64,000 nucleotides of DNA from Chryseobacterium soldanellicola (GCF_900100115.1 NZ_FNKL01000001.1:248001-312000); one strand, 5' to 3'; shown: positions 24,479-31,963, numbered from the stretch's first letter. A program made the numbers and translations. The notes: generated from the sequence alone by a model not told the origin.

Positions 24479-25753
24479 ATGAAAACAAAACTACTTCTTG
24501 CTTCAGTCTTTGCTTTGAGCGTGCAACAAACCGTAATTGCTCAAACAGATACAAACGGATACACAACGGTAAACCTTACAACAGGGCCTAATTATCAGAA
24601 CCGAGTTTTTTTTGATTTTAGTGCTAATAATATTGTTTCTCAACCCGCAGACGCTTGGGATATTGCATTTTACAGAAATTCAAGCATGAGCTTCGGAACA
24701 AGGATTAATGATGCGCAAAATGTTGAAGTCTATCAGGCTTCTAATGTTTCTACGGACTGGGATGCTATTAATATCGCAAATATTGCATCTTGGGGAAACG
24801 CTTTGTACAATCCGGATCAGACGACAACTCTTCAGGAAGGTGCCTTCGAACAAGGAACTGCGTCTTACGGATGGGGAGATTATAACCCAGGAACTCACCA
24901 TATTGAAGGAAAAGTAATTTTTGTTTTAAAATACTTAAACACAAACACTTATTATAAATTTATGATCACTGATTATTTCGGCGGTTATACATTCAAGTAT
25001 TCAAAATGGAACGGTACAACATGGGATGCCACTCAGACAAAAACCATCGCCAATGGTACTGATGATGCGTTTTTCAACTATTTTTCTTTCACAACAGGAG
25101 ATAAAGTTGCCAACCTTGAGCCGCCAAAAGCAAACTGGGATTTAATGTTCACCAGATACTGGACTTTCTACGGCGGAATTATGATGTACAGACTGTCCGG
25201 AGCGATCCAAAGCCCAAATATTTCCGTGGCAAAAGTACAGCCGGAAACTCAGGAAACAGCTGCTGCTACTCTTCCTGTTTCAGGATCATTTTCCAACAAC
25301 ATTACCACCATCGGCCACTCCTGGAAGCCCACAACCGGAGTTTATAACGATGTCGTCTATTATGTAAAACAGGGATCTGATTATTATAGGATGTATTTTA
25401 CGCAAAATGGCGGCGCAGGTACAGGAAATATGTATTTCAAATATAAAAATATAACATCAGTTTTAGGGGTTACTGATATTGCCAACAAAAAAGCATCTTT
25501 CGGAATCTATCCGAATCCAACTACGGCTGATAAGCACGTTACCGTTTTATTTGATATTAAAGAAAAAGTAAACAACAAAGGCCATGTAGAAGTTTACGAT
25601 CTATCGGGTAAAAAAGTGTATTCAGCGGAATTGACCAATCAGGCAGGTTTTTACAAACAGGATTTAAATTTATCTCAGCTTCCTTCAGGAAATTATCTAG
25701 TGAAAATCACTTTCGGCGGAAGCACAGAAACGAAGAAATTAATAGTGAAATAA
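24479..25753 (+). CDS. T9SS-secreted HmuY-family protein
   Basis: A 424-residue protein with a signal peptide (about 1-21, QQTVIAQ). Its HmuY-like body shows WDIAFYRNSSMSFGTRIND, PKANWDLMFTRYWTFYGG, then HSWKPTTGVYNDVVYYVKQG and DYYRMYFTQNGG, parallel to the lipoprotein HmuY at 20145. A type A T9SS sorting domain follows (SFGIYPNPTTADKHVTV, GHVEVYDLSGKKVYS, SGNYLVKITFGGSTETKKLI). I infer a heme-binding protein exported to or through the cell surface by T9SS, a possible hemophore. It is about twice the usual HmuY length. Its promoter carries the operator also found beside hmuR. Confidence 0.83.
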   Translation: MKTKLLLASVFALSVQQTVIAQTDTNGYTTVNLTTGPNYQNRVFFDFSANNIVSQPADAWDIAFYRNSSMSFGTRINDAQNVEVYQASNVSTDWDAINIANIASWGNALYNPDQTTTLQEGAFEQGTASYGWGDYNPGTHHIEGKVIFVLKYLNTNTYYKFMITDYFGGYTFKYSKWNGTTWDATQTKTIANGTDDAFFNYFSFTTGDKVANLEPPKANWDLMFTRYWTFYGGIMMYRLSGAIQSPNISVAKVQPETQETAAATLPVSGSFSNNITTIGHSWKPTTGVYNDVVYYVKQGSDYYRMYFTQNGGAGTGNMYFKYKNITSVLGVTDIANKKASFGIYPNPTTADKHVTVLFDIKEKVNNKGHVEVYDLSGKKVYSAELTNQAGFYKQDLNLSQLPSGNYLVKITFGGSTETKKLIVK

Positions 25754-25883
25754 GTGAAAAATTGAATGGTGAAATGTGAATTAACTTCGTTGTCAAATTT
25801 TAAAAATTGAATATTCACGATTAACAATTCACTTTTTTGACCATTCACAAAAATAAATTTTAATACTTTCTATTTTTTCTAAT

Positions 25884-25916
25884 AAAAGGCTGCACACAAA
25901 TTGTGGACAGCCTTTT
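25884..25916. terminator. Bidirectional terminator
   Basis: AAAAGGCTG and CAGCCTTTT form a nine-pair stem with A- and T-tails on both sides, between convergent genes ending at 25753 and 25958. Confidence 0.75.
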
Positions 25917-25957
25917 AGCATTTATTTTAAGTTAGAAGCTAGATATTAGAAATTAGC

Positions 25958-26248
25958 TTACAAAATCTTCGATCCTTTATAAATTTGTGTTGAGCTTTCA
26001 AGCATTTTTGAGACATCGCGTCTGAAATCCAGAAGATGATCCTGCCCGTTGTGGCGGTTCAGGTGCTCTTCACTTTCCCACAATTCAACCATAAAAAAAG
26101 TACCTTTATTATTTTTATCTTCAATAAGGTCATATTGCAGGCAACCCTCTTCTTTTCTGGTTTCTCTTACCAAAATCTGAAAACGTTCCACTGCTTCCAT
26201 CAGATAATTTTCATTAAATTTAAAAAGCGCAACTACATATAAATTCAT
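25958..26248 (-). CDS. Antibiotic biosynthesis monooxygenase-fold protein
   Basis: A 96-residue dimeric alpha/beta-barrel (ABM/DUF176) protein with the family pattern VVALFKFNENYLMEAVERFQ, TRKEEGCLQYDLIEDKNNKG and FFMVELWESEEHLNRH. Members include quinol monooxygenases such as YgiN and heme-degrading IsdG. The residues that would identify a heme-degrading form are not evident, so the substrate is left open even though the heme locus is close. It stands alone. Confidence 0.85.
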   Translation of the reverse strand: MNLYVVALFKFNENYLMEAVERFQILVRETRKEEGCLQYDLIEDKNNKGTFFMVELWESEEHLNRHNGQDHLLDFRRDVSKMLESSTQIYKGSKIL

Positions 26249-26334
26249 ATAATTTTTTTATGACGTAAAAGTAAAATATTTTTAAAACCGAAAATATTTT
26301 TATCTCTTTTATTTTTCCACAATTGAAGAAAATT

Positions 26335-27222
26335 TTATTTAAAAACTGATTTATAGATCGTTATCAGGCTCATTAAGATGACTAAAATTCCGATGATGAG
26401 AAACATCTTTTTAACAGGAAGTTTTGCGGTAAGCATTGCAGAAAAAGGAGCTGTTATAATTCCGCCGATTAAAAGTCCGAGAATTATATTCCAATGTTGG
26501 ATTCCTAATGTAAAAAAGAAAGTGATTGCAGCACTTATGGTTAAAATAAATTTGGCGACTGTTGAGCTTCCGACCGCAAATCTTGGCGTAAAAGCATTTT
26601 TAATTAAAGTTCCTGTCACCAACGGGCCCCATCCTCCACCGGCGAAAGAATCGATAAAACCACCGATAATGCCTAATCTTACGAGGTTTGTCTTCCTTTT
26701 TAATGCTTTATTCTGTTTTGGCTTAAATGCATTCGATAAAATCTGAATCCCGAGATACAACGTGTAAAAAGCAATAGCTGCTTTTGTAATTTTTGAATAA
26801 TATTCACCTAAATAAGTCAGTGCCAAAGCCCCGAGGATGGCCCCAATCACTGCCGGGACCGCTAGTTTTTTTACTAAACTTTTGCTTACATTTTTAAGCT
26901 TGATATGACTGATGCTTCCCGCTGCCGTTGTAAAACTTTCTGCAGAATGAATGCTTGCACTCACAATATGCGGCGGAATATTCAGGAATAAAAGGGTCGT
27001 CGTACAAATTACTCCGTAGCCCATTCCCATTGATCCGGCGATAATTTCAGCTAAAAAACCCACCAAAAGCATCCAGTAAAAAATATAATTGTCTTTTGCT
27101 AAAATGGTTAAAAGCTCATCAAGATATCCGACTTCATACATAGTAAAAACCACGATGAACAATACCGCAACCGTCGCAAAAAATATATTAAGCCTGAGTT
27201 GAACTTTATTTGAAATCACCAT
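26335..27222 (-). CDS. Sulfite exporter TauE/SafE family transporter
   Basis: A 295-residue polytopic inner-membrane protein with about eight hydrophobic segments and the two TauE/SafE half-motifs: GFLAEIIAGSMGMGYGVICT in the first half and GGFIDSFAGGGWGPLVTGTL in the second. Such proteins export sulfite or other organosulfur anions. The neighbouring Rrf2 regulator gene, on the same strand 98 bases upstream, suggests control linked to sulfur or redox state. The substrate is not determined. Confidence 0.88.
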   Translation of the reverse strand: MVISNKVQLRLNIFFATVAVLFIVVFTMYEVGYLDELLTILAKDNYIFYWMLLVGFLAEIIAGSMGMGYGVICTTTLLFLNIPPHIVSASIHSAESFTTAAGSISHIKLKNVSKSLVKKLAVPAVIGAILGALALTYLGEYYSKITKAAIAFYTLYLGIQILSNAFKPKQNKALKRKTNLVRLGIIGGFIDSFAGGGWGPLVTGTLIKNAFTPRFAVGSSTVAKFILTISAAITFFFTLGIQHWNIILGLLIGGIITAPFSAMLTAKLPVKKMFLIIGILVILMSLITIYKSVFK

Positions 27223-27237
27223 ATCAAAATCATTACA

Positions 27238-27251
27238 ATTTCATTTGAAAT
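27238..27251. promoter_or_regulatory. Palindrome ATTTCA-TT-TGAAAT before the TauE/SafE gene
   Basis: A perfect 6+2+6 dyad 16 bases before the transporter start, in the gap between it and the Rrf2 gene. It is a candidate binding site for that regulator. Confidence 0.4.
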
Positions 27252-27320
27252 CATGCAAATATCTTAATAAAACATTATCCCACAAAATAAGTGGACTAAT
27301 AATTTCAAAAAAGGATCAGA

Positions 27321-27728
27321 TCAATCGATCAAATCCAGTAAAGTTTTTTCTTCTAAAATTTTAAGTGAAGCATCTCGGACTTCGATCAGCACATCATGTA
27401 AACTACAGTGCTCTTCGTTGCAGTCGTCACATTTTTCGTAAAAATTAAGACTTACACACGGCAGCAACGCAATTGGGCCGTTAACCAGACGAATAATCTT
27501 TGCAAGCTTCACATTTTCAGGGTTTTCTTTAAAAAAATAACCGCCTCCTTTTCCTTTTTTACTATCCAGGATGTCGGCTTTTTTTAATTCAAGCAGGATA
27601 TTTTCTAAAAACTTTAAAGGAATTTTCTTGTGTTCCGCAATCTGGGAAATAAGAATCGGGCCGTCATTCCTTTTTTCCACGAGATATGACAGTGCCTTAA
27701 AAGCATATTGAGATTTTTTCGATAGCAT
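27321..27728 (-). CDS. Rrf2-family transcriptional regulator
   Basis: A 135-residue DNA-binding protein with the Rrf2 winged helix: KSQYAFKALSYLVEKRN, ISQIAEHKKIPLKFLENILL as recognition helix region, and KGKGGGYFFKEN as the wing. Cys91, Cys100, Cys103 and Cys108 lie in the segment that binds an Fe-S cluster in IscR and NsrR, so it may sense redox, NO or sulfur state. It probably controls the transporter downstream. It has its own -7 element (TAAATTTG, minus strand 27741-27734). Confidence 0.88.
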   Translation of the reverse strand: MLSKKSQYAFKALSYLVEKRNDGPILISQIAEHKKIPLKFLENILLELKKADILDSKKGKGGGYFFKENPENVKLAKIIRLVNGPIALLPCVSLNFYEKCDDCNEEHCSLHDVLIEVRDASLKILEEKTLLDLID

Positions 27729-27733
27729 TACAG

Positions 27734-27741
27734 CAAATTTA
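27734..27741 (-). promoter_or_regulatory. Bacteroidota -7 element for the Rrf2 gene
   Basis: TAAATTTG on the minus strand ends five bases before the ATG, so the mRNA would have almost no leader. Confidence 0.45.
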
Positions 27742-27886
27742 AGAAAATAGTTTGAATATTTTTTTAATACAAATTATACTGTTTTTTTTCACTAATTGCA
27801 CAAATAATAAGTCTTTAAAACCTGCATTTTTAAGGATTTATAATATGAAAATATTAAGTTTTTGTATTCAGTCACAATTTCTAATT

Positions 27887-27917
27887 TTGCGATTTTCCTC
27901 TTAATTGATTAAGTTTG
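27887..27917 (+). promoter_or_regulatory. Promoter for a leaderless transcript
   Basis: TTG (27887-27889) and TAAGTTTG (27910-27917) are 20 bases apart, matching the Bacteroidota promoter. The ATG begins only four bases after the -7 element, at the expected transcription start. Confidence 0.6.
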
Positions 27918-27921
27918 TCCC

Positions 27922-28350
27922 ATGTTCAGTAAACAGGAAGCGCAACAATTAAAAAAAGAGTTTTGGACGGCCTTTGGAAAGTCTTTCCCAAGAAAATGGC
28001 TATTATATGATACCAAAGTCAAGGATTTTTCATTTAAATTTAATGCTGATAACAAAAAAGCGGAAGTTTCTTTAGATATAGAAATGAAGGATGAAGTTTT
28101 CCGAAATGCATATTATGAGAAGATCTGGTCTCTGGAAGATATTCTGAAAGATTTTATCGGAGACTTTCAGAAAGAAGAATATTTTACCCTGGAAAACGGA
28201 AAAATTATCGCTAAAATCTGGGTTGAAAAACATGGCGTTTCTATTTTTAATAAAAATACCTGGCAGGAGATTTTCGAGTTTTTTGTTGAGAAAATGGATG
28301 GTTTTGAAAGGTTTTATTATGAGTATGAGGATTTTATAAAGGATGTTTAA
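27922..28350 (+). CDS. DUF4268 domain protein
   Basis: A 142-residue cytoplasmic protein with the DUF4268 pattern (FWTAFGKSFPRKWLLYDTKV, FNADNKKAEVSLDIEMKD, EKHGVSIFNKNTWQEIFEFF). The fold resembles restriction-endonuclease-related C-terminal domains, but this short stand-alone form has no known function. Predicted transcription begins at its ATG. The zinc-ribbon gene starts two bases after its stop. Confidence 0.75.
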   Translation: MFSKQEAQQLKKEFWTAFGKSFPRKWLLYDTKVKDFSFKFNADNKKAEVSLDIEMKDEVFRNAYYEKIWSLEDILKDFIGDFQKEEYFTLENGKIIAKIWVEKHGVSIFNKNTWQEIFEFFVEKMDGFERFYYEYEDFIKDV

Positions 28351-28352
28351 TT

Positions 28353-28664
28353 ATGAAAATCAGATATTGTTGGCGTTGTAAAATGGATGTTCCTATGCTT
28401 GATGAGGAAGAAGGGAACATTGCATCACAATTATATACAGAAGGTTTTCAGGAAATTAAGAAAACTAAAAAGCATACTGTGGAAAATTTCAAAAAACTCC
28501 TCGATTATTATAAAGATTTAACTGGTTTTGAAGAAACAAATCCTAATGCAATTATGCACCATTTTATTGATATGTATGGTCCCAATTGCGAAAATTGCGG
28601 GAAACCATATAGAACGAAAACAGCGACTTTCTGTCCGAAATGTGGAAATAAAAGAAAATTTTAA
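28353..28664 (+). CDS. Small zinc-ribbon protein
   Basis: I do not recognise the family of this 103-residue protein. It opens with CWRC (Cys6, Cys9) and ends with two more pairs (Cys79/Cys82 in CENCGKPY and Cys94/Cys97 in CPKCGNK). These make a probable C-terminal zinc ribbon, with the N-terminal pair possibly completing another site. The middle is helical and charged. It is co-directional with the preceding gene, two bases apart, and probably in the same mRNA. Confidence 0.65.
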   Translation: MKIRYCWRCKMDVPMLDEEEGNIASQLYTEGFQEIKKTKKHTVENFKKLLDYYKDLTGFEETNPNAIMHHFIDMYGPNCENCGKPYRTKTATFCPKCGNKRKF

Positions 28665-28674
28665 CAGATCACTT

Positions 28675-28690
28675 TTTACCAAATGGCAAA
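28675..28690. promoter_or_regulatory. Candidate Crp/Fnr operator, copy 1 (TTTACCA-AA-TGGCAAA)
   Basis: A 16-base dyad 34 bases before the Crp/Fnr-type gene, with one mismatch between arms. Its near-twin lies at 29303-29318 before the dehydrogenase gene. Confidence 0.6.
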
Positions 28691-28723
28691 TGCCACCACA
28701 CTTACATTCATTAACTTGCATTC

Positions 28724-29293
28724 ATGAAAGAATTATTTGATTTTATATTAAGGTTTGGAAATCTCAATCAACAACAGATAGATTTTATTGCAAGCAAGGC
28801 TCAGGAAATTGACCTTCCGAAGGATCAATATTTTTCTGAAGCCGGAAAAATTGCAAAGCAGGTCGGATTCATTGTAGATGGAATTCTCCGGGTTTGCTAT
28901 TACAATAATCAGGGTGAAGAAATCACAAAATATTTCATTGAAGAAAATAATCTGGTTGTAGATCTGGAAAGTTTTGATAATCAAATCTGTTCGAGCGCTT
29001 ATGTTCAGGCTGTTACAGATTGTAAGCTCATCGCTTTTCAAAGAAAAGACTGGCTGGAGCTTTTACAAACGATTGTTGGATTTGATGCGATTGTACATAA
29101 AATTATTTCAAGAGCGCTGATGCAAAAAGTAGAAAGAAGAAGCCCGCTCGTTTCGGAAGATGCGACGACACGGTATTTAAAATTTTTAGAGATCTATCCT
29201 ACTGTTGTCAATCGGATTCCGCTTTCGTATATTGCTTCGTATTTGGGCGTTACACAGTCTTCTTTAAGCAGAATCAGAAAAAATATCCGTTAA
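28724..29293 (+). CDS. Crp/Fnr-family transcriptional regulator
   Basis: A 189-residue protein with a cyclic-nucleotide-binding-like domain (residues about 20-120: YFSEAGKIAKQVGFIVDGIL, YYNNQGEEITKYFIEENNLV). A C-terminal helix-turn-helix follows (IPLSYIASYLGVTQSSLSRI). The Cys cluster of Fnr is absent, so it is not an oxygen sensor of that type. The same palindrome occurs before this gene and before the following dehydrogenase gene, suggesting autoregulation and control of its neighbour. The effector is unknown. Confidence 0.88.
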   Translation: MKELFDFILRFGNLNQQQIDFIASKAQEIDLPKDQYFSEAGKIAKQVGFIVDGILRVCYYNNQGEEITKYFIEENNLVVDLESFDNQICSSAYVQAVTDCKLIAFQRKDWLELLQTIVGFDAIVHKIISRALMQKVERRSPLVSEDATTRYLKFLEIYPTVVNRIPLSYIASYLGVTQSSLSRIRKNIR

Positions 29294-29302
29294 ATTTCTC
29301 TT

Positions 29303-29318
29303 TTTGCCAAATGGCAAA
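29303..29318. promoter_or_regulatory. Candidate Crp/Fnr operator, copy 2 (TTTGCCA-AA-TGGCAAA)
   Basis: A perfect 7+2+7 dyad between the regulator stop and the dehydrogenase start, nearly identical to 28675-28690. Confidence 0.65.
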
Positions 29319-29369
29319 TGGTTTCTTGTTTAATTGGCGGAATTTTACATCATCAATTAAAACAAAGAA

Positions 29370-30107
29370 ATGAAAACAGTATTAATTACAGGGGCCAACA
29401 GAAGCATTGGGCTTGAAACAGCAAAACAACTTTCAGAAAAAGGATTATTCGTTTACCTCGGAAGCCGCAACCTTGAAAACGGTGAACAAGTCGTAAAGGA
29501 ATTAACCGAAAAGGGCTTTCAGAATATTAAAGCGGTAGAAATAGATGTTACCAATCCGGATTCAATTTCAGCAGCTAAAAGTAGTATTGAAAACGAGCAG
29601 GGAAAACTGGATATTCTCATCAACAATGCCGGAATTCTGGGAGTAATCCCTCAAACGACAACTGAAACTCCGGTTAAAGACATTCAAGATGTTTTTGACA
29701 CCAACTTCTTTGGTGTAATTCGCGTTACTCAGGCTTTTTTAGATTTGCTTAAAAAATCGGACAGCCCGAGAATCAGCAATATCACTTCCGGGCTTGGTTC
29801 ATTAACATTACACAGCGATCCGAACTGGAAATATTACCATGTAAAAAACGCGGCGTACGGACCGTCAAAATCCGCTTTAAATGCTTACACAATCGCTTTA
29901 GCGTATGAATTACGAGAAATGCCGTTTAAAGTAAACGTTATTGATCCAGGTTATACGGCAACGGATTTCAATGCGCACAGCGGTCCGGGTTCCGTAGAAA
30001 GTGCCGCTTCTTTTATCATTAAGCATACTTTGACTGACGACAGTGCACCGTCCGGACAATATTATAGCAATGATATTGAGGATGAAACGGGAATTAGTCC
30101 GTGGTAA
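29370..30107 (+). CDS. Short-chain dehydrogenase/reductase
   Basis: A 245-residue classical SDR with the NAD(P)-binding TGANRSIGLETAKQL, the NNAG motif in ILINNAGILG, a catalytic Ser in ITSGLGSLTL and the Tyr-x3-Lys pair in YGPSKSALNAY. It ends VNVIDPGYTATDFNAHSG. The substrate cannot be told. It lies 76 bases after the Crp/Fnr gene with a shared operator sequence, and is followed by a hairpin terminator. Confidence 0.9.
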   Translation: MKTVLITGANRSIGLETAKQLSEKGLFVYLGSRNLENGEQVVKELTEKGFQNIKAVEIDVTNPDSISAAKSSIENEQGKLDILINNAGILGVIPQTTTETPVKDIQDVFDTNFFGVIRVTQAFLDLLKKSDSPRISNITSGLGSLTLHSDPNWKYYHVKNAAYGPSKSALNAYTIALAYELREMPFKVNVIDPGYTATDFNAHSGPGSVESAASFIIKHTLTDDSAPSGQYYSNDIEDETGISPW

Positions 30108-30190
30108 GATGGTGAATTGTTAATTGGTAATTGTGAATTCTGTCATTTGTAAATTGGGCATTTTATTACCAGTATCTTTTTTCAATTACT

Positions 30191-30223
30191 AAACCTTATA
30201 GGTTTTAAAAATCTATAAGGTTT
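30191..30223 (+). terminator. Hairpin terminator after the SDR gene
   Basis: AAACCTTATAG and CTATAAGGTTT form an 11-pair stem 84 bases after the SDR stop. The T-tail is weak, so it may be a processing hairpin instead. Confidence 0.45.
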
Positions 30224-30365
30224 GATCACTACAATTTTCCACATCGTTTGTTTTCTCTTATTGATCCAGGCTCGAATCTTTCCAGATTAATTTAAAATTT
30301 TGCTTAGATCCCTACGGGAAGACAAATGGTGTGGTTATTTGACTATTTAAATAAATGACTGCAAC

Positions 30366-30536
30366 CCTAGCCCCGATTGAAGCTTTGTTTGAGCTCATTT
30401 TCGGGGTATTTTTTTCGGCTGCGGCGGCAAAGCCGCCGCAGCCGAAAAAAATATCCCCAAAATAGCGAGTGCGGAAAGCGGGAAAAAGCTCCAAATAAAA
30501 ATTAAAAACAACTGTTCGATGTAATCAAATTGCTCC
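30366..30536 (+). repeat. Dispersed hairpin element, copy A
   Basis: The element begins CCTAGCCCCGATTGAAGC. A 32-base arm at 30397-30428 and its near-perfect complement at 30432-30463 surround a three-base loop. It continues AGCGAGTGCGGAAAGCGGG and ends with a tail reading CGATGTAATCAAATTGCTCC. Copies at 44824-44962 and 61312-61462 share the flanks and tail but have different arm sequences. The conserved flanks recall the Flavo-1 RNA motif described in Bacteroidetes; I cannot run that model here. Confidence 0.75.
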
Positions 30537-30627
30537 TTAAAATAAAAATTTACAATTCGACGAAGTCAAAAAGCTCCAAATAAAAATTAAAAACAACTTT
30601 TCGATGTAATCAAATTGCTCTTTAAAA
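30483..30627 (+). repeat. Direct duplication of the hairpin-element tail
   Basis: The tail starting AAAAAGCTCCAAATAAAAAT at 30483 recurs 85 bases later at 30568, almost unchanged for about 60 bases. Copy C keeps a similar extra module (TTCGACGTAGTCAAATAG on its strand). Confidence 0.8.
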
Positions 30628-30638
30628 AACAAAAAACG

Positions 30639-30867
30639 ATAATCCAGAGCTTCAGAAGCTCTCAACTACTGTCAATTTTTGCCGGCGGAACATCAGAAAG
30701 TCTCAAACTATATTAATTCTTTCCGCCGGAACTTCCGACAGAGCAAACCTATTTCGATTTTCTTCGTCGGACATTCAGAAAGTGTCAATCTGTTTGGATT
30801 TTCATTGTCGGAACTTCCGACAGCTCAAAACAATGTAAGCTCGAGTTGTCGGAAGTTCAGACAGGAG
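30639..30867 (+). repeat. Tandem array of about six 41-42 bp units
   Basis: Units start near 30639, 30681, 30723, 30765, 30806 and 30847. Their cores are variants of GTCGGAACTTCCGACAG (perfect dyads in the units at 30723 and 30806) alternating with CATCAGAAAGTCTCAA-type cores. Units are degenerate, and no reading frame or spacer pattern accompanies them. It is not a CRISPR. Confidence 0.75.
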
Positions 30868-31006
30868 AAAAGTTTTTATACGATCTGAAAACCAGACAAA
30901 ATTTTAAATTCACGATTCGATTACATCATTCGTTGATTGGGCTACTTTTACGATTCGGCATCTTCCCATCTTTGTACCATCATTAACAACAATAAAATAT
31001 TTAAAA

Positions 31007-31846
31007 ATGGAAACAAAAAAAGTATGGTTCGTAACAGGAGCCTCAAAAGGTTTAGGATTAGCTTTAATTAAAAAATTATTAGAACAAAATTACCGCGTAG
31101 CCGCGACAACCAGAGATGTACAGGCTTTAATCTCTGAAATTGGAGAAGCATCGGACGTATTTTTACCGCTTGAAGTAAGCTTAACGGATAATGAAAATGT
31201 AAAATCTGCCATTGCAAAAACAGTTGAACATTTCGGACAATTGGATATCGTGGTGAACAATGCCGGTTACGGTCAGCTCGGTACATTGGAAGAACTTTCT
31301 GACAAAGAGGCAAGAGCCAATTTTGATGTCAACGTTTTCGGAACGCTGAATGTGATCAGAAACGCAATGCCTTACCTTCGTGGGCAAAAATCAGGACATA
31401 TTTTCAATATTTCTTCCATTGGAGGTTATTCGGGAAATTTTCCGGGATGGGGAATTTATTGTTCCACAAAGTTTGCTGTGGCAGGCTTGACAGAAGCTTT
31501 GGCAGAAGAAGCTAAAGATTTCGGAGTAAAAGCAACCGTTGTTTATCCGGGATATTTCAGAACCGATTTCTTGTCGAAAGAGTCTGTAAGAACACCCGAA
31601 AACTCGATTCCGGAATATGAAGCGGCAAGAAATTCTGAGCAGGCCCATCTTGATGAAATTAACGGAAACCAGCCCAACGATCCTGAAAAAGGCGCTGAAG
31701 CAATTATTACGATCAGTGAAGCGCAAAATCCGCCCGTACATTTCTTATTGGGAAGCGGTGCATCAGAGTTTTTAGACACTAAAATAGCTACGATTAAAGG
31801 AGATGCCGATAAGTGGGAAAGCCTTACGTTATCGACTGTGATTTAA
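31007..31846 (+). CDS. Short-chain dehydrogenase/reductase
   Basis: A 279-residue classical SDR with TGASKGLGLALIKKL, NNAGYGQLGTLEELSDKEAR, the catalytic Ser in NISSIGGYSG and the Tyr-x3-Lys in YCSTKFAVAGLTEALAEE. The C-terminal region (PPVHFLLGSGASEFLDTKI) is typical of the long oxidoreductase subgroup often paired with AraC regulators. The substrate is unknown. An AraC-type gene follows on the same strand beyond a long inverted repeat. Confidence 0.9.
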   Translation: METKKVWFVTGASKGLGLALIKKLLEQNYRVAATTRDVQALISEIGEASDVFLPLEVSLTDNENVKSAIAKTVEHFGQLDIVVNNAGYGQLGTLEELSDKEARANFDVNVFGTLNVIRNAMPYLRGQKSGHIFNISSIGGYSGNFPGWGIYCSTKFAVAGLTEALAEEAKDFGVKATVVYPGYFRTDFLSKESVRTPENSIPEYEAARNSEQAHLDEINGNQPNDPEKGAEAIITISEAQNPPVHFLLGSGASEFLDTKIATIKGDADKWESLTLSTVI

Positions 31847-31862
31847 TTTTTAAAAAGCTTTA

Positions 31863-31963
31863 GAGATCCTTCGACAGGCTCAGGATGACATTCTGCTAAT
31901 ACTAACCGTTTAATCTAGACGCAAAGTTTTACACGTGTCATCCTGAGCCTGTCGAAGGATCTC
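31863..31963. repeat. Perfect 28-bp inverted repeat cassette
   Basis: Arms at 31863-31890 (starting GAGATCCTTCGACAGGCTCA) and 31936-31963 are exact reverse complements with a 45-base interior. It may also end the upstream transcript. It resembles the other facing repeats at 48556-48674 and 61578-61651 in design but not in sequence. Confidence 0.85.

Noticed and set aside
25757..25855. Facing GTGAA / TTCAC tracts as an insertion sequence end
   Set aside because: Pairing is imperfect and low in complexity, and there is no transposase; left as unexplained A+T-rich spacer.
25958..26248. IsdG-type heme oxygenase linked to the heme locus
   Set aside because: The fold family fits, but I see no residues that favour heme over quinol-type substrates, and the gene is outside the operator-controlled unit.
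30639..30867. Regular 42-bp array as a CRISPR
   Set aside because: Units are degenerate, repeat and spacer cannot be told apart, the period carries internal dyads, and no cas genes are near.
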